Shown one piece after another: positions 13,105-25,527 of a stretch of DNA of 64,000 bases. Origin of the DNA: Lumnitzera littorea. Taxonomy: Eukaryota; Streptophyta; Magnoliopsida; Myrtales; Combretaceae. The stretch is taken from contig JAMXBB010000004.1 in NCBI GenBank assembly GCA_024138015.1, positions 5,625,098 through 5,689,097 of the forward strand, read 5' to 3'. Made by a program: the position numbers and the translations under genes. A model generated the notes under the pieces. That model saw only the letters and a list, made by a program, of their open reading frames with translations, had not been told where the DNA came from and ran no database searches. How positions within the stretch are numbered: position 1 is the stretch's first letter; the number at the start of each line of letters is the position of its first letter.

Positions 13105-15417
13105 TTAATGACATAGAAAACCATCCAGGGATAACTCTTAAATGCTATGAAAATTCTCTTTATCTCCCCCTAGGTAGAGATTCTTACTCCTTTCTAGAAT
13201 ATGCTTCACCCACTGTTTGGAGAGGTGATGACTGTATCCTCAGGTTGGATACGACATGCTAAGCTTTAAAATTTTTGTTGCTCATAATCCCCATAAAAGA
13301 AGTCCCTGATATTTTCCAAAACCACGTTGTTATTCACTAGCTTCTCGATTGAAAGATTTCTAGAAAACATTACGGTTTTAGGAATAAAAATGTTCCAAGT
13401 GTTCTCCATCTACCCTAGTGGCATCGGGAACATCGAATTGTAGAGTAGAAAGTTGATTCTTTCCATTCAGCTCATCAGGGCTTGCATTGTTTCTGCCTTT
13501 TCCCTGCAGATTTGCTTCTTGGTGGGACACCTCCCATTTAATAAAGTTGTCATCTAGATAGAGTTCCTTTAAGTTGGTTAAACTTTCAAGGACACCAGAT
13601 TCTATTACTGGAAGCTTGTGGCACCCGCGCAAGTCCAACAATCTCAAATCAGTTACCTTCCCCGATTCTTTGGGAAGGTGAACAGTGCCTTGAGATTGAT
13701 AAGATCATTAACTTGGGAAGAAAGGGGAGAAAATGTAAAGCTGACGTTGGTGAGGTGCAACACTGCAAGTTCCTTCAAGCTAGTGAAATAATCTATTGGG
13801 ATCTCAAGAGAATGAACTTGTGAATAATCTCTATTGCGAAGTAGAAGCATCTTCACCCATATCGATGGACATTTCGGTGCGATTTCCAAGCTCGTCCTCA
13901 GACCATCTATTTCGTCCGGGACTGCTTCCCTCAGCATCATCACTTCTCAGGATGCCGGAATTCTATCATCTAGATCCAGATTGAACTAATGTGAAAACGC
14001 AGCCATATTCACCTTTTATTTTGACATACCTGTCAATGCCATCCATGAAGACTTTTTGGTGGAGTATATTGAGCAGACTTTGCACGTGCTCCAGTTTTGC
14101 CAAAGTTTCAACGCCATTAAAGATGCTCATTCCTCTGCCATGAATGACCAAATCTTGGATTGAGGTGGTGGGTACTCCAATGTAACCGCAAAGATAGATA
14201 AATGATACGATTTCCTCCTGGTTGGAGTATGGGTTTAGAATTTTTACCGCGTGTTCCAGTATTCTTTGGTCGTTTTCATATCTTATCTTCTTCAGAGCAT
14301 CATTCCACTCATATAAACCACGTTTAATCTTAAGATTACATGCTTGTTCAACAATTACGTCAGGCAGACTTACATTCCTTTTTCCTTCAGTAACTTTTCC
14401 ATGGCAACTTTCTTATCCCGATCATTGGCGAGTTCTTCTTTCAAGGTCTTTTGAAACAGATCCACAGATCCATAGACTCGGCTTTAGAAAGTCGAACCAG
14501 CTCGAATAGGTTTTTCTTCAGGAACACCCATCTCCTTGACTAATAAATCTTCATGAGAAGACATCAGCACAACATTGCATACCTTTTCTCTATCTTTGAG
14601 TGGAATGCGAACCTCCTTTTAGTCAATTTTCTCAGAAAGCCCGAAAGGAATTATTAGGACATTTTCATCCTTGTTACTCATAAGCCTTGTTCGAATAACC
14701 CGTTTTCTTTTGCCAGCTCCCTCTATTTGGCTGAAACTCCCAAAGATGTCATCCTGACTTTTCAGAACATTGCCAGCCTTTTATTATCCTGCAGTTCAAT
14801 AATTTTCTTCAAGAGCTCTTTGGAACAATTTTTTCCCCAAGATGGTCTTGCCCATTTTTCATGGACCTCACACCCCAATCACCTGGATATCTGGATCTTG
14901 TAAGGCCACCATGATGCGATTCAGAATCTAAGCTCTTGATCTGGGCAAGTTATCCTCACACATTCCCCCCTTCGTATCTGCTGTAGTCGGCACTCCCGGT
15001 GTGTACATCGGGCCTAGTAACTTGTGGCTTCCTTTTGCGTAGCTCTACAATAGCCATTTTCCACTCACTGGCCTTTTCGCCAGACTTGCGTCATGAGAAG
15101 GGGTGGGGAATGTATCACAGAAGCGAAGGTGATTCTTCTAGTCTGCTATATGATAGTCCCGTGAGAGATTTTGGACTTCACTTTTAGTGTCCTTTTCTTC
15201 TCTGTCCAATTGTGCTATAATAGTTTCATCAATTTTATGGAAACCATATCTAGCTTCAGAAATAGAATCTTCAAACGATTCATGTAATACTTGAGATGCT
15301 GGTCAAGTTCTTCAACATTTTTTCTGCATTGGATCACGTAAGTTCATGCTTCGACAAGGACACCGAACAACGCATTGAGAGCTCTTCCTGCTACCTCTGT
15401 GAACTTACCCAGGAATA
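13105..15417 (-). pseudogene. CC-NB-LRR (NLR) pseudogene, 5' part of a paralogue of the large NLR gene
   Basis: Minus-strand sequence matches exon 1 of the NLR gene at 29397-38142 from its N-terminus (about 15417) to roughly residue 830 (about 13105). Matching blocks include the MGKTIL P-loop end (about 14850), a kinase-2 equivalent VLIIPFGLSEKID in which the Walker B aspartate is replaced (about 14630), VKIKGEYGCVF (about 14010), and LRR pieces LLDLRGCHKLPVIESG and TNLKELYLDDNF (13640-13540). Stops and frameshifts break it many times, for example a TGA next to the P-loop. Both copies lack the MHD motif at the KIKGEYG position, so that loss predates the duplication. The LRR is cut off at about 13105; the exon relic at 5760-6560 may be its displaced 3' part. 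Confidence 0.87.
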
Positions 15418-16237
15418 GTGAGAGAAGAAACAAGATTTCAACTATTCAAAACCAGGTATATATGAGCATTGCAATTGGGACAACTCCTAAAGCACTTAGC
15501 AGAAGCTACAATTCCTATGACAGTTGTAATTTGATAGGTGTTACTACGATATTTTGGAATCGGTGATATATATGTATTTATTTATATGTACTCAAATTAT
15601 TTATAACGATTTAAGCATAACTCTTATTGACTTTTACAGCAATTCAAAAATGAATTTAATGTAACACGTAGATATATACACATCTATAGAGGAAGTATAG
15701 CTAAGTATATAAGTTGTACATGTGTGCCAAGTCACATAAAAATCCATCTTTATGTGTAAATACTATTATAAAATTTTAAAGATATAGTTAAAAAAAAAAC
15801 TACACACCTAATGAATACTCACAATTGGAGATAGCCTTGTAATAATAATAATAATCATAATTTTCTTCCATTCATATTAATAAAAGTAACGTTGTTAATA
15901 ATAACATTAATTACGGCCAAATCGTTGCATGTTAGGTTTTGATTTAACTAACGGTAATAGATTTATATAGATATAATGGGAAGTCTAAATAATTAAAATG
16001 TAATATAAGATAAAAGGAAACGTTAAAAAAAAAAGGTTATTAAATAATATTAACAAGATGATATAAATGCTAGCACCGAATTTAGATTGCAAAATTCGGA
16101 GGATAGAAAGTTTTTTTTTTTTAAGTATATACTAGATATTAAAAGCACATGATAAGGTCGTCAAATTTGTTTTCCGGTACATATTCTATAAAATATATTT
16201 AAGTAGTTGAAAGATTATTATTGAAAAATTCCTTAAA
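15418..16237. other. A/T-rich intergenic stretch
   Basis: No gene is visible. The sequence has poly-A and AAT-rich tracts (an AATAATAAT run near 15840). It corresponds in position to the upstream region of the NLR pseudogene, but I see no clear match to the upstream region of the intact gene. Confidence 0.4.
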
Positions 16238-18640
16238 ATGTATACACGATGGAAGGCCGAGTATGGCTGCAACAAAGGCAAACATTTATCCTTTCTAATT
16301 TACAAAAGCCAAAATGACTTAACATATATCACGTCCGGTACACTTGGAGATCTGACCACTCTCTCTCTACTGTCAATCGCCAAGTCATCTATCTCTCTCT
16401 CTCTCTCTCTAACTCTTTGCTCTCCCATTCTCTATCTGTTTTCCGATTTCTCATATCGCCAATCCCTCTCTCGTTCGGTGCTTGTGTTCAGCTTAACCCA
16501 TTCTTTCTTTTCTCAGGATCTCCCCCACTTTCTAAAAGCGCTTCCACTCTCGCCTCTTCAGAGTGCCTATGCATACGAGAAACCGGGTATCAGTTAGTCC
16601 TACTTTGATTCTCAACGTCTCAAACACTCTCTTTCGTCTTGTGCTTGCGGGCGTGGAAGCTATGGTCTTGGCTTGGTTCTGTCTCAGCACTTCATCGTGG
16701 CTACCTTCGAGAAACAGGAGAGAAAGGACAGCCTGGTGGGTTAGGGCGAAAATCCGGCCAACGTCGCGTCTCCGAAGCAATAATTAGCTACAAAAGTCGG
16801 GCAACCCAAGCGAGGTGAAAGGCACAGATCTTTTTCAGATCCGGGTCTGTTAATTCATGATTCTTAATTTCAAATATTTCTGATTTATTTAATCAATCAT
16901 AACTTAATTGTATAAGAATTAGTGATTGAGGATAGTTATTGACGAATGTCTTGCCTCAACTTCCTTCCATTCTGCTAGTTGCGACAATGGAGGAGTTGAA
17001 GATGGTGGAAGTGATATTCATGGTTGGTCAGTTGAGCAGTCGTGAATTATTGTGGTTGCACTCTGTTTCGGTGAAGCGTGATTTGACGACGTGCGGCTGC
17101 GATACCGGTAAGTGTTCTTACCATTCGATGAGCCCGTACAGTGTGGTTGATCGTTTTGTTAAGTTGAAGTCCGAGTTAACTCTTTTAATTCGAGGAAGAC
17201 AATGGCTTCTGGTGTCGATTGTCTTCAACTGGGAAATGGATCCTCCCCGTACTGTTTTGTTGATCGTTTTTTCGTGTTCTATATCATTTTTCATGTTACA
17301 TATACATTGAATTGTTATTGTTGTATTATTATATTTGCTAAAGGTATTAGAATTTAATAGATATCATGTAGGTATTTGCCAAAAAACAGCAGCCCGAGAT
17401 AATGCCTTCGTGTTGGTTGATTAAGTTTTTAGAATACCAATTAATAAATTGATGAACCGAATGAAATGGAATGCAACCTTAATAATTAGTGTTTTCTTAA
17501 TTCATTAGCCTGAGCACATTGGTATAGAATTTCATTTACATGATAATTCACCATTATGGAAAGGAGCTTATCGGCCAACCTCCATTTAGGAAATCCAAAA
17601 CTTTAGATGAGAGGATGAAAGAGGCGATGAGAAACTCTCTGCATCAATAGTATCGAATTTGTCCTTAACAATGAAGCGAGCGAATATTTTATTTACGTGT
17701 TAAGGCCACAACATTCTCTACAATGATTTGATGTTAGGTGATAGGACTAAATCTTTGGCTTTGATGGTAGGCGCCATTCTTCCTAAAAACAGGGAAATTG
17801 CAAAGAAAGACGTCGATAAGGTTGGTGGCTATAACAAGATACATATTGCAGCTAAGTTGTATGATATAAGTATTAGTTGAATTCTTTCATTTATGGTACA
17901 TTTTTTATTACTAATATAATCATGTTTGTTTACAGATCAGCAGCTACGTTCTGATAGCATTGGATGAAGTCGACAAAGGAATGAAAAAGGCAACAATATT
18001 TTTTTGTTCTGCCAGGTGGTTTAGCGAATTCATCATTTTATATTCTCAACTTATTGCAAAAAATTGAGGATACATACAATTTCTCAAAGGCTCAAATTGT
18101 GATAATCGAGAGTGTGAGAATCAGGGCTAAGATGGAGGCTAGAAAATATCAAGGGGAACTAGCTGCTAAGAAATTTGTGCATTCATTGGCAGCTGATGAA
18201 GTCTTAAGCCTTAAAGCTAAAGTCGACGAGTAATATAAGGAGGTTGAAGACCTGAAAGAGGAGCTTTGTAAGAAGAAAGAAGAGTGCTGGAGTTTAAGTT
18301 GAATACTTAGCTCAACGAGCGATAAGGAGAACAAGCTTATGATGTAGATAAAAAAACTAGAGACTAATAACTCTGGATTGCAAAACCATATTGTCGAATT
18401 AGAGGAGACAGTAAAGAAAGGGCCTCTGTTGATGAGGCACTAGAGATCATAACTCTAAGTCAACAGTACGAGAGGTCACTGAAAAAGGAGTTATTTGAGG
18501 GGGTCTAGGTAGCAAGAGAAAAAATTATAAAGTTTCACTCTAAATATGATCTTTCGTGCCTAGATTTTGCCGACATCAATGATAAGTCAACATTGGCGGT
18601 GAAGAAGCTAACGAAGATACATTTGTTGAGATCTAAATGA
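16238..18640 (+). pseudogene. Decayed gene-like region ending in a coiled-coil coding segment, function unknown
   Basis: The region starts with a CT microsatellite (16392-16410) and pyrimidine-rich, GC-richer sequence to about 16830, like a plant 5' leader or first exon. An open stretch follows at 16939-17310. Between 17936 and 18640 the plus strand encodes a heptad-rich protein, read across one frameshift near 18020 and another near 18420. Pieces include SSYVLIALDEVDKG, LQKIEDTYNFSKAQIV, RAKMEARKYQGELAAKK and KEVEDLKEELCKKKEE, ending in DLSCLDFADI and a stop at 18640. In-frame stops at about 18228, 18300 and 18343 break it. The coiled-coil tail recalls those of plant mobile-element proteins, but I do not recognise the family. 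It may be a dead spliced gene or a transposon remnant. Confidence 0.45.
16392..16410 (+). repeat. CT microsatellite
   Basis: A run of about nine TC dinucleotides lies in pyrimidine-rich sequence. Such tracts are common in plant promoters and 5' leaders. Confidence 0.8.
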
Positions 18641-19429
18641 AAGGTAATAACAATAGAGTTTGTGTCGAAGATCCTAACGATGATGAAGACCGTTTATCCA
18701 AGGAGATCCCTTTCATGGGCAAAGAAAAATCCACCTATTCCAAAACCCAAGCACTGAGAAAGACATATGCTTCAATAAGGTCCCATCTTCCTACCAAGGA
18801 AATGTCTCCATACAATCAAAGAAGTCGTCGTCTTAGGATTGTTGTATTATTTTTTTTATTTTGTATGGACAAGGTTTGGCCAAGAGGTCGAGCATTTCAT
18901 ATTGCATTAATATTATCCATGTTTCCTATAATTGGTAATTTAATAGTTTTAGCATGTTTTATTTTACAAGATTGTTTTCTAGCATATTTTATTTCACATA
19001 CCTATTTTTCTCGGTATTTTTTGTTTCACACGCCTAATTTTTGGCATGTTTTATTTCACGTACGGTATGTTGGTTACCTTCTTAAAGGCTATCCGTTAGT
19101 CATTTGAGACATGGATTAGTCACCTTATTTGTGCCGTGAGATCTTTATAGCTAAATTATAATGTTTGCTAACCATGATAGGTTTGAACTTAAAAAGAAGC
19201 ATTAGTTTGTTTACTATGTAGTTTAAACTTAGATGATGATATGTTAGTCATAAAAAGATCAGGAAGGAAAATAAGTTGGAATTGGAACTTAGAACATGTT
19301 TGCATTTCAAAACAACTAGGTTATTGCCTTACAAAACAAATGGAAATGCTTCATAACATTAAAGAGATTAATAAAAATAAAGCATTAAGTTCTCAATGTT
19401 CCATGCACGAGGAATGATTGTTCCATTGA
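18641..19429. other. Gene-free stretch after the coiled-coil relic
   Basis: A 156-codon plus-strand frame (18637-19107) begins beside the stop of the coiled-coil relic and has no recognisable domain. Its second half is a T-rich, hydrophobic-by-composition stretch built on a repeated TTTTATTTCA-like word (18950-19060). I treat it as non-coding. No LTR of the neighbouring gypsy element could be identified here. Confidence 0.4.
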
Positions 19430-20330
19430 ACCATTCTAATAGATAAGCTCCTTCGCTAACGACTTCCCAAATCCTAACAAGATCCTCCTAATTGATGCCT
19501 AGTTTTCCGAGTTTGTCTTGCGTGCCAATCACTTCTAATTTCTTGTAAGCCAAATCTCCAAGCCAAAAAACCTTGTGCTTCACCTTTTGATTATATTGTC
19601 TAGCTACTTTATGCTGGTATGCTGCAACTCTTACTTTCATGACATCTCTTATTTCTTCATTTGCATCCAAAGTAGCAATTAAACCAACATGGTTAATCAT
19701 CACGTCAAAATTTTGTGTATGTAGATTTCGCAAGTCCAATTCAATTGATAATACTGCTTTCATACCATACACCAATCCAAAGGGCGTTTCCCCTGTTGTG
19801 GTTTTATGGGTATGTCCAATATCCTCATAAAACATCTAGTAATTCATTAACCCATTTTCCTTTAGCTTGATTAACCTTCCTCTTTAAGCCGTATAAGATG
19901 ATCTTGTTAACGGCTTTCACTTACCCATTAGTTTAAGGGTGAGCCACAGACGAGTATGTCGCATTTCTCACAAAATACCCAAAATTTATCAATATGAAAT
20001 TACGGTTTATTATTTGTGATTATTATAAATAGGACCTTAAATCTTGATATAATAAAGTTGAAAACAAAAGCCTTAATCTTTTGTTCTATAATCCTTGCCA
20101 ATGCTTTGGCCTCTACCCACTTAGGAAAATAGTTTGCAATAATATTGATGAATTGTCACTACGCTGTAGACTTTGGACATGGCCTTAATATGTCTAAGCC
20201 TCATGCTTCTAGCATTATGGATACTGCCAAACTGATATTCTCATGTCATCTTTCATTGTCGGCTAATAATAGCTGAGTTGCAAGGTACGAATATACAAAG
20301 TTTGCGCTTTTACATGGTTGCTGCATATAC
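19430..20330 (-). pseudogene. Tat-type integrase, decayed
   Basis: The C-terminal part (19835-19488) reads FYEDIGHTHKTTTGETPFGL, then YGMKAVLSIELDL and VFWLGDLAYKK, the usual end of a gypsy integrase. Upstream (about 20150-20060) the core is recognisable as FPKWVEAKALARI. The catalytic-core frame has several stops and the zinc-binding region is barely readable. Confidence 0.75.
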
Positions 20331-20791
20331 CATCGTATAGCTTAGATAACAATCATTGTACATCTATTGAAGAAAAGCATCGAAGATAAGGTTAGGAAAT
20401 ACTACATTTATATAGCTGATCATCTATCATTGTGTAATTTGTAGCTTGATAAATCAACCTTCCAGCCACTTTCCTATTGTCAGGAAGGACATTGTCCTTC
20501 AAATAATCTACAATTGGATCCATCCAAGACCTTTCTTTTGGGTAGGGAGCTAGTTCAAAGCTCTTTGGAACAATTAGTAAACTCTTGTGTCAGAGAAACT
20601 TAATAAATAGTTTTTCATTCAAATTGAGAAGTGGCATACTAGCCAAATTGAGAAGTGTCATTCAAATCAGCGATGTTCTTGCTCCTTAGTATCTTATGAA
20701 TTGAAAAGGATTGAAATTCCTCCTTGAGTGTTTGTACTATCAATAAGTACTTGCTCATTTCTTCCTCTTTCTCTACATAACTCCCTTTGAC

Positions 20792-22090
20792 TTAATTCAC
20801 TACAAGTTGTGAATCAGAGAAAACGTCAACTTTCTCAGTACCAACTTCCTTTACCAATTTGAGCCTAACTATCAAGGCTTCATATTCCACTTTATTATTG
20901 CTGGCTGAAAATCCAAATTTCAAGGTATAATTAACCTTAACACTGTAGGATTCATACAAGATAAGACCTATACCTATTCCTTCTCTAGTCGAAAAACTAT
21001 CGACATAAAGAATACATATTGGCTTCTCGGTGATTTCTATACTATCTTCTTTACCTTTGAACTCAACTAGCAAATCCGCCAACACTTGAGCTTTTAATGC
21101 CGTTTTGGATTTGTATTTTACACCATAAGTACTTAGCTGCAAGGCATATTTTATCATCTTTCCTAAAGAATCTAGCCATTACAAGGCCTGTTGCAAAGGT
21201 TGATCAATAAGGACTATGATTTGGTGAGCCTTAAAGTATGGTTTCAACTTTCTTGCCAAGAGAACCACTATTAACACAAATTTCTCAATTTTGGTATATC
21301 GATGCTCCGATCCTTGTAGGACATGACACATGTAATAAATTGGCCGATGCTCCTTGCTGTCAATTCTGACCAATACAGAGAAAAGTGCTCGATAACTAAT
21401 TGACAAATATAAATATAAGTTCTCTCCTAGGATAGGTATTGAGAGTATTGGTGGTGACACGAGAAACCCTTCAAGTTCATCGAATGCCTTTTCACACTCA
21501 TCTGTCCACTTGAAATCTTTTAGATTCTTTAAAATTTAAAATAATTTCATGCACCTATCTGCACTTCTTAACACGAACCTATTAAGGGTAGCTATTTGCC
21601 CAGTTAGCTCCTAAACCTTCCTAACAGTATAAGAAGACTTCATATTTCTAATCGCATCAATCTTTCTCAAATTCGCTTCAATATCACATCAAGTGACCAT
21701 GTACACTAAAAACTTTCCCAAAGTAGCATAAAAAACACACTTTTGTGGATTCAGCTTCATGTTGTATCTCTTTAAAGTGTTAAATGTCTTCTCAAGGTTA
21801 GTGACATATTGATCCTTTGTCGTGCGTTTCTCAATCATATCGTCAACATATACTAAGGTCTTATCTATTCTTGGTAAGGGAAATCAATCTTTAGGACAAG
21901 CCTTGTTCAGATCCCTAAAGTCTATACACATTTGCTACATACCATTAAATTTTTTTACTAATATATAATTAGCTAGCCAAGTCGAATAAAGCTCTTCTCG
22001 AATAAATCATGCCTTTAAGAGTTTATGGACTTCTTATTCTATGGCTACTTGCCTCTCAAGGGCAAAATTCCTTTTCCTCTATTAAATCAC
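20792..22090 (-). pseudogene. Tat-type reverse transcriptase with two RNase H domains, decayed
   Basis: Reverse transcriptase shows the catalytic motif VYVDDMIEK (about 21850-21825), followed by LNPQKCVFYAT. The native RNase H follows in the region 21460-21179 (RPIYYMCHVLQGSEHRYTKIEK). The additional RNase H-like domain is at 21157-20792: LYVDSFSTREGIGIGLILY, with the expected VDG glycine replaced by serine, then NKVEYEALIVRLKLVKE and VFSDSQLVVN. Stops separate the blocks. The arrangement is what assigns the element to the Tat lineage. Confidence 0.82.
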
Positions 22091-22186
22091 CTTAACACTT
22101 GGATTGATTTAAAGTTTGTGTATCATGATATCTCTAGGGATACCTAGCATCTCTAAGGGAGATCATGTGAATATGTCAACATTATC

Positions 22187-22960
22187 CTACAGAAAGCTAA
22201 TTAAAAATTGGCGAATATCTGCTGACAAGTGTTTCCTTATTTTTGTTGTCTTTTCAAGATCATCTCCCAGCAAAACTTCCTTTGTTTCATCTTCGGCATT
22301 ATCTGTGTTGACTAACTTTCCTTTTGGGAAAGATGCAATTTGAAAAATTTCTTCTCTCCTTAATGCCCTCATATACAATAATCTTTCCAACTGTTGATCC
22401 CATTTACACACCCCAACCTCAATGGGAGTAGGAAATTTAGCTTTGAGGTGGGCAATGAAAGGGATGATGTCGAATAAGTGTTGACACAACCGTCCCATGA
22501 TCATATTATTTGAAGACTAACATTTGAATGCAAAGAAGTCAACTTTATCTTTCGTGACATAAACATCGTCTACAATATGGATTGTTAAAGAAATTACTTT
22601 AGTCACTTGGACGGGTTGATTGTTGAAGGCATATAAATCGTAGCTATAGGATCTTAGCTGTGCCTTAATATTTAGTCTCATCTAATCAAAAGCGTGTTGA
22701 AAAATAATATCTACTGAACTTCCAATATCAACAAGTATTTTCTTGATCTCAAAGTTGGCAATTGTCGCACTAATGACGAGTATGTCATCATAGGGCCTTT
22801 AAATGACTTTGAAATCTTCTTCTGTGAAGGAAATTGTATTGTCAATTTTGACCTTTTTGCCCTAGACATTACAAACATAATGAATGGTGTAAGTTGAGCT
22901 CGAGGACCTTGATCAGCCTATGTTGAAAGGTCCACCAACAATAGTATTAATTATACCATT
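22187..22960 (-). pseudogene. Tat-type protease region and linker to reverse transcriptase, decayed
   Basis: The sequence around 22745-22700 encodes KKILVDIGSSVDIIFQHAF, the retropepsin active-site region, where Tat elements usually have VDNGSS. The aspartate is kept. Upstream (about 22940) is NTIVGGPFNIG and then ISFTEEDFKVI, typical of this lineage. The 105-codon frame at 22504-22187 is the linker between protease and reverse transcriptase. Stops at about 22908 and 22803 break the frame. Confidence 0.72.
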
Positions 22961-23053
22961 TGGTGTTGTACTAATACTCCTGTCTCTCACATCTTTCTTG
23001 GCACAAGTTGGTCAAGTGGCATTCTCTTGCTCTTTTCATCTCATTTGAGATGG

Positions 23054-24389
23054 TCACTCAATATTCTTAGCATTATGCATGAGAAACTTACACAAATGTC
23101 CTTGTCGAAGTGCATCCTTAATCGCATTCTTAAGTTGAATGCATTCGTTGATGTTATGGCCCCTATCGTGATGGAAATCACAATATTTATTAGAATTCCA
23201 CCTTGATGGATTTCCTCTCATCTTTTTTGGCCAATATAACATGCTTTTTTGCCCATATACCTCCATTAATATATCTAAAATTGGACGGTTGACTGGTGTG
23301 TGGATTGAATATGTCGGGATCCGTAGCCCCCTTTTCTTGATGTTGGGGCATTGGTCATAGTTCATTCTGAGTCAATCTTTCGCACTTCTCTTTCTGTTGC
23401 CTTTCCTATCTCTTCTATTTTGATTAGCTTCATGGCAAGCTTTAATGTTATCTTCTTGTTAGATGTAAGGTGTGGCTTTAGCTTTGAACTCGACAAAATT
23501 TCTCAGCTTATTTATGGTGAGAGACTTGAAAAAGTCTCCATACAGCTTGACACCATCAATAATTGCGTTTTGAGCTACGCTCATATCTAACTTTGGAATT
23601 TAGACCATCTAGGCTATAAACCTAGCTAGATAATCCTAATAGATTCATCTAATCTCTGTTTTATCGTATTAAGGACAAAAGAATTCTTAACAGGAAGCTT
23701 ACTCACAAGGAAGTGTTGAAAAAACACTTTTGCTAAATCCTTAAAACATGAAATTGTGTTTAGCTTTAGGTGCTTCAACCATGTACTTACTGCATTTCTT
23801 AGTTTTAAGGGAAAAGCTTGGTAAGCCACGGCATCACTCAAGCCGTGTAACTTAGCTAAGGTGTGATGGTACTCAAGGTGATCTTCAAGATTTTTTTATT
23901 CCATCATAAGTTTCAAATTGTAGCAACTTAATGTGCTATGGTATCTCCTTGTTCAAGATCTCAGGGATAAAAGGGCTTTTCTTAATTTGAAATTGTTTAC
24001 TTGTTGTAGCAGGGGATGCTAAGATGTGAGGGTCTAGCAAGGTGTACTTGCTGTGGTTTCTTCTCTTTGTCATTTTTCTTGAGTACAAGGGCCGAAGGTC
24101 CCATTATGACTTAGGGTTACTTTCTCGGTAATTCGAGGGAATAAATTGAGTTATCACTATTCTCAACATTGTGATTGCTGTATTCTTTGTTTTGACTTAG
24201 GTGGACATTACCATAGAGGAGACCACGGATCTCTTCATGTTTTTTGCTTAATTCTTGGTTTTCTTTGGCCAAGTTGAGGCAAAGTTGCTCCAACTTAGCC
24301 AACCATTCGTTAGTATGCCTACTTTCCCCCTCAAGGTGGTAGGATGAAGTAAGAGCACCTGTGTTTTCAGTCAATCTAGTTCTTGCCAT
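23054..24389 (-). pseudogene. Tat-type gag, decayed
   Basis: The likely start is the ATG at 24389 (MARTRLTENTG), followed by a short coiled-coil N-terminus (WLAKLEQLCLNLAKENQEL). A capsid segment lies at 23841-23626 (AFPLKLRNAVSTWLKHLK, then FKDLAKVFFQHF). A zinc-knuckle-like motif lies at 23365-23054 (YCDFHHDRGHNINEC), the form usual in Tat gags. Stops and frameshifts lie between the blocks. Confidence 0.78.
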
Positions 24390-24470
24390 GTGAGTATGTA
24401 AGAAAAAACAAACAGTGCTAAATGTTGTTTTATAGTTTTCAAATGAAATGTTTCTTGTAAAGTACAAAGA

Positions 24471-25169
24471 ACTAAAGAGTATCAGGGCCAGTTCGGTGCA
24501 ACCATCCCGATGCCTAAGTCAGTAAATATGTTTAAGAGAAAAAGTGAATAGTTATAGGCTATTAAATGGTTCTTACAATGCTTCTTCTCTATAATTATAG
24601 GCGAATATCAAGTGTCTGAAACATCAGTTAACTACATGATTATTTAGATACGTGGGGACCTCACGATCAAGTACATTCCTGAAACATAGGAATAATAGGC
24701 AATTAAGTAATGAAACCGTGCCAAGTGATAACTGTTCGCATTACTTTCCTTAAATTTAAACCAAATATGGCTGTCTTAGTTGGCATTTGCCAAGAGGCGA
24801 ATTACTCAACTTCTCATCAGCCAAGTAGACGAGTGAATGTAATGAATGAAATCTAACTATCAACAATCTCCAACCTGAGAGATTATCTAATCTTTAGGTA
24901 AGATTACTCCTATACAGAAATTAGGATTGTAATAGTGAAACTTGAAACCCTAAAGCACGTTATCTTGGTTTCAAGTGTAAAAAGGAAGGACAGTTAGCAA
25001 CCCTCTCCCTTCAAGATCGGTCATGTCCTTACAACATACACTCTTGACCCCCTTTCTTTTCGCTACTACTCTAAATAGACGCACTTCATCTATCACACTC
25101 TACAAACCGCCAATGACCTTCATCTATCCTCTTGCTTGGACTGTTGGTTCATCTAAGTTTGGTGTTTAT
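24471..25169. other. Gene-free stretch between two retroelement relics
   Basis: I see no gene. Position suggests it holds the decayed 5' leader or LTR of the Tat element, but no matching copy was found on the other side. Confidence 0.35.
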
Positions 25170-25331
25170 TGAATTGGGTTTGGAGTGTTTTCATTTGTCA
25201 CCTTGCTTTAAAAGCTAATTATTATTATTTTTTACCAAAGAAGAAACTTATAGATAATGATCTGGTAAAGATTTTGCATTTTATAATACTAGTTTATGGT
25301 AACAAATTCTTTTGTGGGGGTATTCATAAGG

Positions 25332-25523
25332 TGTACACTAATTATCATGGTCTGCTAAGTAGAAGATTAAGTCTTGTAACTAATATTGACTATCCAGCTA
25401 TTTTTCTATTAACTCACTAGTAGATTGTAGGATGTATAAATAGCCTTTCTATACAGTTATTTAATTGAATAACATAGTAGCTTACATCTTCATCCTTTGT
25501 CTATAGCTTCATTTCCTCTCAAC
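25332..25523 (+). repeat. Copia LTR fragment, inverted relative to its partner
   Basis: Starting TGTACACTAATTATCATGG, it matches the reverse complement of 26280-26478 at most positions (shared blocks include TGCTAAGTAGAAGATTAA and TAGCCTTTCTATA). Similarity stops at CCTCTCAAC, where gag sequence of the minus-strand element begins. The LTR's 3' third is absent. Confidence 0.8.
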
Positions 25524-25527
25524 ACTA

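Larger units (their letters stand above)
19430..24470 (-). mobile_element. Decayed Ty3/gypsy element of the Tat (Ogre/Retand-like) type, LTRs not found
   Basis: The minus strand carries gag, protease, reverse transcriptase, RNase H, a second RNase H-like domain and integrase in gypsy order, from 24389 down to about 19430. The extra RNase H domain between the first RNase H and the integrase marks the Tat clade. All domains are broken by stops and frameshifts, so the copy is old and inactive. I searched both flanks (24470-25170 and 18640-19430) by eye for matching LTRs, a primer-binding site and a polypurine tract and found none I trust. The ends given are the ends of coding similarity. Confidence 0.82.

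Noticed and set aside
18637..19107. 156-codon frame with a hydrophobic second half, like a membrane protein
   Set aside because: It starts beside the stop of the coiled-coil relic, has no recognisable domain, and its hydrophobic part comes from a T-rich degenerate repeat.
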